DNA from: Leptodontidium sp. MPI-SDFR-AT-0119
Lineage: Eukaryota > Ascomycota > Leotiomycetes > Helotiales > Leptodontidiaceae
Length of the DNA: 64,000 bases
Assembly: GCA_020726505.1 (NCBI GenBank)
Contig: JAHLEZ010000004.1
Coordinates: 2,790,001 to 2,854,000, forward strand
Direction: 5' to 3'
Part shown: positions 32,199 through 42,983 of the stretch, piece after piece
How positions within the stretch are numbered: the first letter of the stretch is position 1
Layout of the letters: each line of letters begins with the position of its first letter
Notes under the pieces: generated by a model
Databases searched by the model: none
What the model saw: only the letters and a program-made list of their open reading frames with translations
Told to the model about the DNA's origin: nothing
Translations under genes and position numbers: made by a program

Positions 32199-33740
32199 CG
32201 AACTAGTCACTTAAAAAATCTTTCTCGGGATTGAATTGAAAATCTGTAGGAGACCCTCAATGTTTCTTATTCCCATCTCTTCTGAAAAGCGCATGATACC
32301 AACCCTTTATCAGTTAAAACACACAGCAACATTGATTTCATTTATTGTCCTCTGCCCCCCTTTCTTTCCATTTCACATTTCCCCCCTCGATAAATAACCT
32401 CATCTTGTTGAAAGTAAACAAAGCTGCGATGTGCAACAAAATCTTTTGGTTTCGCTTAGGTTTTCTATATTCACGCTTTGCTTTGCGTACAAGTTCACTA
32501 TCCGTAAGTGGTCAACCATAGCAACGGACGATCCATCATTCTCGGTTGGGGTAGTTTAAGGATGCGACTTGGATCTTCATTGACTGTCCCCCTCCAGGCC
32601 CTCAAGTAGTGACCACATGCCTACTCGATTACCACTCCAAAAGTTTTCAGCCGTCTCTCATAGGCAATTTTCTCGGAGATGGCCTATCACATTTCTACCC
32701 CTCCATACTCAGTGTCGATTTCCCCAGGTCTCCACAGGCGACGATTGGAGGGAATGATATTACCGCGACAAATTGCCCACGAGAGATTGCTTGCAGAAAT
32801 TAGCTGCTAAGAACGCCCAACTTGGCTACACTTATCTCATCAATGGAAAGTCTACGGAAATGGGTACCTATCCCGCGTTCGAGATCCATCTGAAGACGTA
32901 GAGAGCCATGATTGAAGGAATCCAGGATGTGAGCCTGTCAGTGGCGGCTACTGACGAGTATCTCCATTTGGTTAATGTTACAGATCATGGTCTTACAACA
33001 AAAGACCTATGCCGATCTCGATTAAAGAAGTTTAGCGAGTTAACTATTATGCACAGTGCACTGCTTGACCTTGCAGTAACTGAAGAACTCATATTCCTAC
33101 GTATGGGAGGAAACTATTCCTGGAATACCAACTTCGAGACGCTCGACAAGATCTAGAGCACAATCGGGGGCAGGGTATAGGACCACTGGATAAATATGAG
33201 AACGCCAATAAATTTTACATACACACGACATAGATAGCACGGAGACGTAAATTCTCAGCTCGGAAGCTCGCACCAGGTCATTTAAGAGGCGGGAAAGACG
33301 CTCGTTCCCGAGTCTTATGGCAACAAACACTTTCCAGGAGTCGTTCCTCAAAGACCAGAAGAGAAGTGGTTGGCGATGCTTGAGAATACTTCGAGCTTTC
33401 CACTGCTGAAGCTTTAAGCGAGGAGGATTGAAGGTTGGGAGGATTGAAGGTTGCTCTGCACCTTGGCAACCTGTAGAGAGCAGGCTTCATGTATACTCCG
33501 CCTTGAAGGCTTCAAATGTCCAAAGCATGAAACGGTAGAGATAGTGTGAGACAGTTTAAGCAAATAGAAAAATGAAGAGTGATGTAGCAAGCCGTACTGT
33601 GGTGAGTGTTTGTTTGTCTCCTGCTTTTTGGGCTCCCTGCTATTTCTACTTCTGCCGGGACTTTTATCCAACATCAAAGCTCGAACCTCATGTCAAACTG
33701 AATTATCAGTGCTCTATTATTGAAGATAGCACACACTATC

Positions 33741-34172
33741 ATGACAGACAAATACCTGAACATCGACCTTGGAACTCTCTCCGGATATCCCAACAGCCGC
33801 CCTCTATCACCAACGTCAGTTGTACCCAGCTACACCAATACTCTCACTCTCGATATACAAAACATCGACTTCAAAGGAGCTAAGCTTTCCACCAGGCCTC
33901 CAAGCAATACCAACCCAAACAGCAACGCAAGCTACGAAATCGGGTCCATCCTCGTCGTCAAGCACTCGCCAGCGCCAGGATCAGAAAATAGTTAGAAACA
34001 AGGTGTGGGATACTTAGTCAAGGTCACCTCTCATTCTGGTACGAGTTGCGAGGTTGAGATTATCGCCACTGCGAAACACAAAGTCGCACCGACGGCGATG
34101 CTATTTCCTCGCTCGGAGATTGGAATTGAAGCGAAAGACTGTTCTGGGACAACGGTACACAGAATAAGATAA
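33741..34172 (+). pseudogene. Nonsense-broken relative of the Cys-rich tandem-domain family
   Basis: The ATG at 33741 opens an 84-codon frame ending GSILVVKHSPAPGSENS. That segment matches TGAILVIRHKASIP and PGAVLLVKSTPVHG in the intact gene at 34739-35722. In the same frame, directly after the TAG at 33993-33995, sequence continues with VGYLVKVTSHSG and AMLFPRSEIGI, which aligns with VGELVKVVKHMG and SVFFPLGIRT. One domain is therefore present with an internal stop. The C-x-C pairs of the intact gene are missing. No intron with good sites removes the stop. A diverged pseudogene is the simplest reading; a short real 84-residue protein cannot be ruled out. Confidence 0.5.
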
Positions 34173-34738
34173 TACTACCCCTTCCATCCCTCTCGTTCCT
34201 ACAAACAACGACTGGATAGACTATCACTAGCACTCCAAACATCAATGCGAATACGCAACCACGGCGAGGTCAATTATCTGGAGCGAGTGAGCCTTCCTTG
34301 CGTGTTGGAGAAGGGGACAAGGTTCAAGACCGTGATGATCAGGAATGGTTGGACTCACTGGATTTCTTTCGTAGCTAGGTGCTGTGGAGATTTTGAAGTG
34401 TATGCAGTACAACGCCTATGTCGGTGTCTCGTGGCTAGTTAGAGTGAGGGCGAGGAAATGTTTACGGAGGGTTGGCAATAGGCATAACGTCGCGGAACAA
34501 ACATGTTTCCGTTCAAGTCCACCGCTCTTGAAATGATGCATGAAAGTTTCGAAACAGAAGTAGATCCAAAAATGTGAGGCGTGTGGAAACTGAACCAAAA
34601 TATTTCATGAATAAATTGCTACGATCCCAAGTCTTATTTCCCAACTCCGATTCCCATGTCCCCTTTCATCCGTCTACATATCAAATCCACACTCCTGGAA
34701 CATCTCCTTTACAACATCTGAGAAGCTCTGGAGATTTT

Positions 34739-35722
34739 TCACGTCGTATTTTTCTCGAAATGCTATTAATTAAAAGTCAGCAAGCGTCTTCAAGGCCACA
34801 GAAATGACTCGGCAGACTTACCAGAGATGCTTCAAAGTCAATGTAAACACACCGACACTTGCTAAAACCCGTTGTCCTGAAACAATGACACATCTCCCTC
34901 TCCTCGAGGGGAAACACCGCACCCCAGGTGACATGTCCAACGACTCCAGTCCTCAAGTTCTTGGCGGGTACGACTTTGCCAGCATCCTTTGAGGGTCCTT
35001 CTAACAGCTGGATGTAATCGCCAACTTCGACCGGACAATTCTGATATTTCTTTGGAATTGATGCTTTGTGCCTGATGACGAGGATCGCACCGGTGGTTTG
35101 GCCTTCGAGCGTGTGTGGATCGGCAGCTAGAACCGGAGGCTTGGTTTGCTCTTGTCCCTCGGAGGCGAGTTTGATATTTTCAGATGATGGCTGGACGCAA
35201 GCAGGAACATTCTCAGGCTATAAATTCCCCATAAATCAGCTTCAATACTTTCCCCAAACCCCCACAAGAACGACAAACAGATGAGAAGAATTGAAGCAAT
35301 GAAGAGAAGGAAAGTAAAACAACAAAACTCACAACACATCTCCCCGCCCACTCAACCTCACACCGACAAGTCCCCTCCTCACACGAACAGCGCGTCCTAA
35401 TTCCCAACGGGAAAAACACACTCCAATGCACAGTCCACTCATCATCTCCCGTCCTCAACGGCCGCACTCTGCAATAAGCACCCATATGCTTGACGACCTT
35501 GACCAACTCGCCGACTTCCAGCTTGCGCTTGGATGCCAATGTATTGCCGTGGACTGGTGTACTTTTGACGAGTAGAACGGCACCTGGAATCTGCCCTGCA
35601 GGAGTCTTGGGATCTGCAACGATGATTTCTCGATCGATTCTGCTCTGGGAGAAAGTTGTGGCTGTTGGAGTTGGAGGATAACTCTCGCTGAAGTCTGATT
35701 GGGGTTGAAGATCCATCTCCAT
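34739..35722 (-). CDS. Protein with two tandem SH3-like/Cys-rich domains, unknown function
   Basis: Exons 35722-35333, 35217-34822 and a short last exon 34762-34739 give 269 residues. Exons 1 and 2 each encode one copy of the same domain. Copy 1 has PGAVLLVKS, VGELVKVVKHMG, VRPLRTGDDE, FFPLGIRT and CSCEEGTCRC. Copy 2 has TGAILVIRH, VGDYIQLLEG, AKNLRTGVVG, VFPLEERE, CHC and KCRC. The VGD...NLRTG..G pattern resembles an SH3 fold and the paired C-x-C motifs may bind metal; both are inference. The last exon is uncertain: another frame after the same acceptor (REKYDVKNLQSFSDVVKEMF, stop at 34674) looks more protein-like but needs a one-base different phase. Relatives and relics lie at 33741, 31740 and 26487. 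No known family is recognised. Confidence 0.6.
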
Positions 35723-36344
35723 ATTGGGATTTGTTGAGCTTGTTGGTTCTTGCTATGAAGGAGTGATGACGATACGTGCTTGGGTGGAGTGAAAAGTCAG
35801 AAGAGGTAGGTATGAGGAGGAGCGAGATCTGGAGTAGAGAGGGGTGAAGAAACGAAAAGCAAACGGAGCAGGGAGAAGTGATGGACGGCATGCTGCCTTT
35901 GTGTGTTTCATCAGTGCTCATTTCTCTCCTCACATATCAAAAGACTGGATATCAGATACTGCATACTCCCGAAACATAGAGCAACAAATCACGAGACGGA
36001 ATACTCCGTGTTTGGAGTGTTGTCATGTCTCTACTACGACACTTTCTTACAATTCCGTACAGATCTGACAGACAAGATATGCGACTCCACAGTCGTTGGG
36101 CACGAAAGAGAAATATCGAGATGGCAAACCCTGAGTTCAGATTGGCAAAAGGGGGGGAAAGTTTAAGTAGACGATTGATTTAATTTTAGTACGCCATATG
36201 TCGCCATGAGATATTTGTAAAAGTGGATCAAAGACAAGGCACTCCATTCAACTCCATGAAAATGCCGCTTACACCCGTCCAGAACCGAGAACAACCAGAA
36301 ACGCCAAGTAAACCGATCTCCTTGCAAGAAATCTGTTTGTGCGC
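35723..36344. other. Upstream region of the Cys-rich gene; 3' spacer of SGT1
   Basis: No gene is seen. Both neighbours are transcribed leftward, so this holds the promoter of the Cys-rich gene. Confidence 0.45.
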
Positions 36345-37550
36345 TTAAGAGTTCCACTTCTTAGCCTCCATTCCATCAGGTGGTGTGGTTTCGAAAGTCT
36401 TGCTACCAACATCGCTCCAGACAGTGGACAGTGAAGTACCGTTACTCTCCTGGTAACTCTTCATCATGGCACGCCTGGTGTCGGGGTCTGCATTCTTGTA
36501 TAGCTTCTTGAAGAAATCGTCGACCTCCTCGCCTTCATCCTCCTTCTCGTCCTGGAGGACGGTATCCCAGTTCTTTGGACCACTCTTAGAGGAAGTGGGG
36601 TACGAGGGGGCTTTATCGGCTTTGAGGACTGCGTCAGGGATTTTGGCAGCTGGCTCTTCGGTGGTGGTGGAGGGGATTGGCTCGGTGCCTTCGAGGGATG
36701 ACCATTTGAGACCAGGGAGGGACTTATGGAGGACGATCTCGATCTTGTGAGGGGTAATTCGGAAAGTGCTCTTCGAGGCGTCGATCTTGGAGAAGAGGGG
36801 AGAGAGGGTATAGTCGTAGGTGCTATCGGAGGAAGCAATTGGGAAGCTGACATCAAGCTAGAAAATGTTAGCATATTCGTAGAGCTACCGAACAAACAAA
36901 CTTACGCTGCCTTCTTCGATCTTGACTTCTGCATTCTCCTTTGGTACCCCCTTGGCGAAGACCTCGATTGTAACAGTTGCAGTAGACTGGTACCACTCGG
37001 TTCTGATCTTCTCCTTGGGTGTTGGCTTCTGTGCAACTGGAGTGACAGCAACAGCTGGAGCCTTCTTTGCTACTGGAGCCTTCTCCTCCTCCTTTGGCGC
37101 AACATCTGCTGTAACTTCCTCTGGCTTGTCTGGGACCTCCTTGACGGTAGTCTTATTGCACTCTGCATCATCACCACCAGCCTTCTCATAGTCACCCTTG
37201 ACCTTGGCCATCCAGATCGTCAATCCCTTCTCCTTGTCATTGCGCTTGTGGCACCAGGTGAGGCACAGTCTGGCGTCGCCAAATCTGCCCAGTCCATGGA
37301 GAGCGACTGCACGTCGAAAGTAAGAGGTTGCAATCAGATCCCGCTTGCCTCGATCCATGCTGGCAAGGAGGGCATTGTCGGCGTCGATGAGGGAGAGATC
37401 GTGCTGGCCGGTTCGTTGGTAGGCGGTCGAGCGCTGGATGAGCCAGAGAGGAGACTTCGAGGTCCTGAGAGCAGCTGTGAGATGCTGAATTGCGGTAGGG
37501 TAGTCGGAGACCTTCATGGCCTCTTGGCCTCTGCCTGCTTCTGTAGTCAT
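36345..37550 (-). CDS. SGT1: SGT1, HSP90/SCF co-chaperone
   Basis: Exons 37550-36906 and 36857-36345 give 385 residues in the standard SGT1 order. A TPR region comes first (about residues 1-120; DYPTAIQHLTAALRTS, YFRRAVALHGLGRFGDA), then a Lys/Pro/Ala-rich linker, and a CS domain (about 170-265; IRTEWYQSTATVTIEVFAKG, SLDVSFPIA across the splice, FRITPHKIEIVLHK). A C-terminal SGS domain follows (about 290-385; WDTVLQDEKEDEGEEVDDFF, RRAMMKSYQESNGTSLST, PPDGMEAKKW). SGT1 links HSP90 to SCF ubiquitin ligase subunits such as Skp1, to kinetochore assembly and to NLR receptor folding. The ATG at 37550 is the first methionine near the TPR. Confidence 0.93.
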
Positions 37551-38060
37551 GGTGGGGTACGGTATGCTCTGCTTTGTTGTTAGTTTGCAGTGTGAAGAAT
37601 TGTGGGAGAGAGTTGGAGGCGTGGTTTCCTTTTGTTTGTTGTTGTTTGAGACGTGGAATATGTGCGAGCACAATTCGAATTTGATTCAAGGGAAAGTTCG
37701 AGAAGTTGTAGACGCTCGAGGTCATAGGTTTTGACCGAGTTCAGCCTTGCCCTAACAGAACAGCCTCAGGCGCTTGGACCAAGTGGAGCCGTCAGTCACA
37801 TGATCACGTCTGACATTCCATTCAGCTCCATGATATGAAGCAGGAAAGTTGAGTACTCATTTACGCCACCACAAACTATGATATGCTCACATCAGTCTCA
37901 GGCAACACAGTAAGATTCAAGTGGAATGTGCCCTAACTCTAATCGAAATTCCGAATCAAGCCCCTAAATCAACCAAGGCTTTTGTTATTATTGTCAAGCT
38001 GGTTCGAAGCGAAAGTTTCGTTTGGAAGCATGACCCATCCAATCGACTTTTCAGGAGACC
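37551..38060. other. Divergent intergenic region, nothing recognised
   Basis: Between SGT1 and the membrane protein starting about 38061. It presumably carries both promoters. Confidence 0.45.
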
Positions 38061-39061
38061 ATGGTATTGTATGACCCCCTACCTTATAATCAAACCTTCC
38101 ATTATAAACCCCCAATTAAGACCTTCAAGTCCCTTCCGTACTATATCCAAACCCCCAACAAGAACCCCTCAGAGTCTAGACCTTGCATCACACCAGAAGC
38201 ACTTCTCACATCCGGCGTCTCTCTCCTGCTCCAAGCAACAACTTTTCACGCAAGCACCCGCAATGCCCCAACGCACCTATCTTGGTCCTCATTCGGCCGT
38301 TTCTGCATCAGTTGTGTTCTGCTCAATATACTCCTCGATCCAACAAGCAATACTTTGGCCCGGAACTTGGCTAGTGACTGGCGAGCTTTACGCGAAGATA
38401 TAGATCTCCTCGAGGCCAAAGGCGAGTTGGACACAAATATGAAGCCATCACTGTGGCGAAAAGTGCCGAAATATATTTTTGCCAGGCAGGACGCAGTGGA
38501 GGGGAATATAGGGAGGGCGGATCTGAAGGCGAACCTGAGAGGGAACTTGCTTATCATTGTGTCTGCTTGCTTGGTGTTTACATGGGCGTACATCTGGATT
38601 CCGTGGTGAGTTATTTCTAATCCCAAGGCTTCTCGGACCTCCAAATTACAATAAATACTGACGAGGTTTTCACAGGGACATCGAATTCCTCATCATCTCG
38701 ATCATCCTGCCACTCCATCATTTCTTTAACAGAAACTCGTAAGTAACTTCCCAACCACTTCACTTCGAAACAAAAGATCAACCCCAGGAGTCAGCTTGTG
38801 CTCTCTTCCCCTCTCTCCTAGTTCTTGCAGCCAATTCAAGAAAACAGATCCTCAGCCTTCACACAAAACCTCATTTTCACAACGCTCGGCGTGGCAGTCC
38901 TCTCTCAGAAAGGGGGCGACGAAGGCAGCATTTCCTTTCGAATAGCTCATTTTATCTTGAGTGTTCTGCAGCTTTATTTTATGGCTGCTCAAGTGTGGAC
39001 AGCACTGGTGTGGGTATTGAATTTGAGAAGAATGAGAAGGAATAGAAGAGTGAACGGGTGA
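38061..39061 (+). CDS. Uncharacterised polytopic membrane protein
   Basis: Exons 38061-38605, 38676-38738 and 38848-39061 give 273 residues. Membrane helices are seen at SWSSFGRFCISCVLLNILL, NLLIIVSACLVFTWAYIWIP, FLIISIILPLHHFF, NLIFTTLGVAVL and IAHFILSVLQLYFMAAQVW. A soluble loop with charged helices (LASDWRALREDIDLLEAKGE) lies between the first two. The C-terminus is basic (RRMRRNRRVNG). The last acceptor (AAACAG) was chosen because it alone keeps the hydrophobic frame in phase. The first 65 residues look poorly protein-like, so the real start may be further in. Family not recognised. Confidence 0.5.
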
Positions 39062-39183
39062 TATGACGGAGAAAAGGTCGGGTGGGATTTATAATGGAAG
39101 CAAATAAAGCGGCGACATTGTAATTAAGCATGTAATGGCTTGCTTGATATCTTCCCCGCCAGAGCTACCATCTATGGCAGAAT
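39062..39183. other. Short convergent 3' spacer
   Basis: Separates the convergent membrane-protein and DUF6594 genes. Nothing further is seen. Confidence 0.4.
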
Positions 39184-40293
39184 TCAAGTCATATTACTCC
39201 CATCGGCGCCAGTTGGCCCAGGCGGTCCCAAACTCCCGCTAACATACACCACCAACACCGCCGCATACGCAGCCGTCGACCCAAACAGCTCGGCTCTCCT
39301 CGCATTTGTCAAAAGACCTACGATAATCGCGAACAGAGAAGTAAACAAAGCCACCATGCCCAATCTCAATCCCCAGTCCCGAGCGTAAACAAGCAAGTGA
39401 TAGACAGAGCATCGCTCCCACCAAGAGAATGCCGCTGAGAATCGTGGCTATGATGTAGCCTGTTAAGTGAATTGCTCTGTCTGAGTAGTAGAAAATGTCG
39501 AGATCTGGGTATGGTTTGCGTCTTCTGTCCTGTTTTGGGATATAAGCCGACATGGTACTTGATCGAATTTGGAGAATGGAATCTACTTACTCGAAAGCAG
39601 TACCCGCATGTGTATCTCAAGAACCGATTCAGACGATCGTCTTCAGAGGTGTTTAGAGAAACGAGATCGGTTGGGTGCTCCAAGTCTCCAAAGAGGTTCT
39701 CGTCGTCGCCGAGAAGTATGTTACCATCCTTGCGGGCGAAGAAATGTTTGAAAGCTGATAGCGACCTATTTGGAGGGGGCTTGAGGCTTCTAATTTGATG
39801 TTCTTGAATCAACGCTTCACCTGAAAATCTGTCAGCACATGCGCAGCTTAAGATGATGGGATGATATTCAAGACTTGCGGTATTCTTTCAAAGCATCTTT
39901 GATCTCGCCATGTAACCGCAAGCGCTTCTGGAAATATGACTCCCTGTCCGAAATCTGCGTCGTAGCTCCAACATTTGCTCCGGAAGCATTTTCTTCGTGA
40001 GTTCCAGTGTTCTCGCAAATTCCCCCAGCAGTCTTCAAACAGCGATACTCACGAGCTGAGATTTTGAGCCCGGCAATCCGAGACCTGTTATCGAAATCCT
40101 CTCGATCTAGTCTCTTGAGCTGAATGTCCAGCTCGTTCAGATGACTTTGCAAGTATAGAAGATTTCTTGCCCCTAGCTCGCCGAAACTCCGAAAAATAGA
40201 GGCGTCTGCATCCTTGCTGATGAAGAGCGCAAGGCTGGGAAAACCTTCCAGATGGCGAGACTCCGTTGCAAAAGATTCGCCCGGGCTGTCCAT
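39184..40293 (-). CDS. DUF6594-family membrane protein with an apparent frameshift
   Basis: Exons 40293-39879, 39820-39591 and 39529-39184. The N-terminal half has the family layout: GFPSLALFISKDADASIFRSF, LGARNLLYLQSHLNELDIQL, then LIQEHQIRSLKPPPNRSLSAF and PTDLVSLN. The C-terminus has two membrane regions, IHLTGYIIATILSGILLVGAM and LRLGMVALFTSLFAIIVGLL, then TAAYAAVLVVYVSG. Intron 1 uses a GC-AG pair (GCAAGT...CAG), the only way to keep the frame. Between the two membrane regions the frame changes by one base near 39400-39412, with no intron that could account for it. It is therefore either a recent pseudogene, a sequencing error or an unusual recoding site. Function of the family is unknown. 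Confidence 0.7.
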
Positions 40294-40704
40294 GATGTTT
40301 CTTCAAGCAGCAAAAATTGACAATCTAATAATGAATTCCTTTCCCCGTAATTATGACTTGTACTGAAGCTTGCAACTCTGTAGGTTCCTCACACACGGGT
40401 GGAGAGGTTTACCTGCCTCCGTAATAGTCGGGCGTGTCCCATAAACCGTTTCATTGGGCCACGTACGGTACGGTAACAGCCACCACCATATTAAAGGCGC
40501 AGCTGTAAGGCTCCCACAGTCTCACAAGAGGTTTAAATCTATGAACCCTCCAAGAATTCTTCCTCTTCTGTTAGCTTGTTATCCAAATATTAACCATCTC
40601 CTGACTGTTGATCTGCATAGTCATTTCTACTCTATTTATTCGTTTAGACATCTTTCTTTGACTGAGTCCCGTCATCACTCGATAAGCGAGGAATAGTTCC
40701 AACA
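40294..40704. other. Divergent intergenic region, nothing recognised
   Basis: Head-to-head spacer between the DUF6594 gene and the ZZ/retropepsin-like gene, presumably holding both promoters. Confidence 0.45.
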
Positions 40705-42747
40705 ATGGCGATGGCGATAGACAACAACGCAGAGAATGGTTTCTTGCCTGAAGGACCTTCTTTGGCACGACGGTACAACAAAGAAGATGGACACCAGGCG
40801 AATATAACAACACTTCCTTCTTTGGCTTCCCCACCATACATTACTACTTATCAACAAACTCGTGGACCATCGGACAACCCCTAACCTCAATCCTACTCAG
40901 CCATTCGTACTCCATGGATTTCTTCTCTCAAGGACATCGCAGAATTTATCGCCAGAGACATAGCCCCGCCGAAGAAAGAATTACCGGCAAATTATGCAGC
41001 TCAGGCCCCGAACGACTCGGATTTGAGAGATCGTACTACTATCCCAGGCGCCGAATTGCCCGGAATCATCGCTGGTGATCTTCCAAATGATGCTGGAAGA
41101 AGCGGAGGTCAAGATGACAGCATTGATGATACTTGGGAGAACAATAATGCTGGAATTTTCAGTGCCAGCATTTTGAATACCAGTAATCCACCGAGTTGGA
41201 GAGCTCCGTACTGCCATTCATGCAACGATGACTTGGGAAACACTCACTATCACTGCAGCAGCTGCCTTGGAGCTGGCTACTTGGTATGCGAGTCCTGCGC
41301 CGAAAGAGGTCTTTCCTGTCCAAACTCCGAGCACATGTTGATGTGGCGTACATGGGACGTGGTAACCAACAGGTTCGTGCACGGCGAGCTACACACCATC
41401 TCGCGTGGTCTCCGCGTCCTCATCGACGGCCAGGTCGTCCCAGGAATAGGCGACACCGGTTCAGAAGAGACAATAGTCTCAGCGACTCGCTGCCACGAAA
41501 TGGGGTGGGAGATCCAACCGTCCAAAAAACTCATGCGTCTCGGTAACCAAGGGATCATGACTTCAATAGGCACAGTTCGAATCGCCGTCTCGTTCCCTGA
41601 TCGACCGAAAGAGATCGTACAGGTGCTCGCACATGTAGTGAAAAGCTTCTGCTTTGACATCCTGCTCGGAAGGCCATTCCTCAAAGCGACACAGACGATG
41701 GAGAAGTACATTCATCGTTTCAAACGCTGTCTCTTCCCGGCTAAGAATCTATGGGCTTTCTACCGCATTGGCGAGACGACACAGAGATTCCATGGCATAA
41801 TGGGAGACGACCGTCGGATTCCTTTCGCGGCGTTGCCGGATACGGGATCGAGGAGGAACGTCATGAGTGCCGAGTGGGCACTTGAACAAGGCTTGCATAT
41901 ACAGACAGAGAGGGAAAACTTAGGCTGGATTACTTTCCCAGCTGGGCCAGACGAGGCGACGGTTGGGCAGGTACACACGCAGATTTTGCTGCCGGGGGGT
42001 AAACTCGTACCGATCGTCTTCGACGTCTTGCCAACTTGTTGTTTGCCTGTTGTTCTAGGCATTGATTTCGTGCTGGATAACAACATCTATCATGAATACG
42101 CCAATTCGTTTTCCGAGGCCGGGAGAGCTGATGACGAGGAGAAGTCGGAGTGTATGGGTATGGGCTATAAGCCGTGGTATGCGATATCCGTGGAGAAACT
42201 CGTGCAAAAAGCAAAGAAAGTCATGGGACGCACGCCTTCTTCCTCGGGGAATGTAGCGAGTCCTGAAGATTCTCGGCCGGACGTCAGTGGTTATTCGATA
42301 CCCCCTTCTCCTGTTCAATTCGAGCCTACTTCAGAGACACAAGAGTTGAAGCGCCAGCGCAGATGGGACGAGAGGTATGGTAGTGGAAGACTCGCATCGG
42401 TGGAGGAATGGGACGACGAAATGCAGAGACGTCGTATTCATGAAGGGACGATTCCATCGGCCATAGGGGAAGGCCACGCGGTGTCTCTCATTGCACATCC
42501 TCCAGCCGCAGAGCAACGGGAAATCTCACCACCAGCGGAGCCGGACAATCCGATTCTTCGCCTTTCGTTCAGGAATAGAGGCCTCTTGACGGATGATGGT
42601 GGCGGCGCTGTTACTGGGGAGCCGCGCCCAGAGCTGACTTCCCATGGAGAAGTCGAGGGAGTCGGGTGTTATGTGAATAGGTCGGGGCACAACATGGGCG
42701 GCTCAACGTTATTTGGTGAAATTGAAGCTGTGCATTGGCGGAGTTAG
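40705..42747 (+). CDS. ZZ-type zinc finger protein with two retropepsin-like domains
   Basis: Best model: exons 40705-40861 and 40901-42747, 667 residues. A ZZ-like finger (about 155-205) shows CHSCNDDLG, HYHCSSCLGAGYLVCESC and CPNSEHMLMWR. Two retropepsin-like units follow. The first has DTGSEETIVS (Asp at about 237) and FDILLGRPFL; the second has DTGSRRNVMS (Asp at about 366) and LPVVLGIDFV. Each unit has the Asp-Thr-Gly-Ser motif and the hydrophobic-Gly strand of aspartic proteases, so one chain could form a pseudo-dimer. The C-terminus is low complexity with a basic/acidic segment. There is no reverse transcriptase or integrase nearby, so this is not an obvious retroelement. Exon 1 is uncertain: the same frame is open from 40705 except one TAA, removed only by a 39-bp intron; a 162-bp alternative is possible. 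Protease activity is inference. Confidence 0.65.
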
Positions 42748-42983
42748 TGCTAGAAGTTGTCTTGTCTGAGAAGCGTTTCTACAATTATGAACTTGATGAA
42801 TGTTAGCCCGAGTATTTCTTTCCAGTACTTAGCTGTTGGCCGAAAAAGAGGCCTCAAAAAGATTTATTGTACTGCACCATACCATACACTTGACAACAGG
42901 GTCAGGGATTTGTCTTCTGCAATTCATTACATTAAAATTACTGATTAGAAGTTCAACCCTCTCTATCATGAATCATTTCCCAC
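42748..42983. other. Short convergent 3' spacer
   Basis: Shared 3' region of the ZZ/retropepsin-like gene and lanosterol synthase. No feature beyond UTR sequence is expected. Confidence 0.4.

Larger units (their letters stand above)
30212..33740. other. Gene-poor region with fragments and repeats
   Basis: Contains a fragment of the Cys-rich gene family (31740-31848), copy B of a dispersed repeat (31858-32198) and scattered short frames. Around 32430-33157 several frames look protein-like (DYHSKSFQPSLIGNFLGDG; AQLGYTYLINGKSTEMG) but are broken by stops and I do not recognise them. No intact gene is supported. Confidence 0.5.

Noticed and set aside
32429..33157. Possible multi-exon gene at 32.4-33.2 kb
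   Set aside because: Several segments look protein-like, but stops and phase clashes prevent a consistent model and no family is recognised.
36726..37583. 285-codon plus-strand frame opposite SGT1
   Set aside because: It is the antisense shadow of the SGT1 exons.
40705..42747. Retrotransposon gag-pol as an explanation for the DTGS domains
   Set aside because: No reverse transcriptase, RNase H, integrase or terminal repeats are near, and the ZZ finger plus two lobes do not fit a gag-pol layout.
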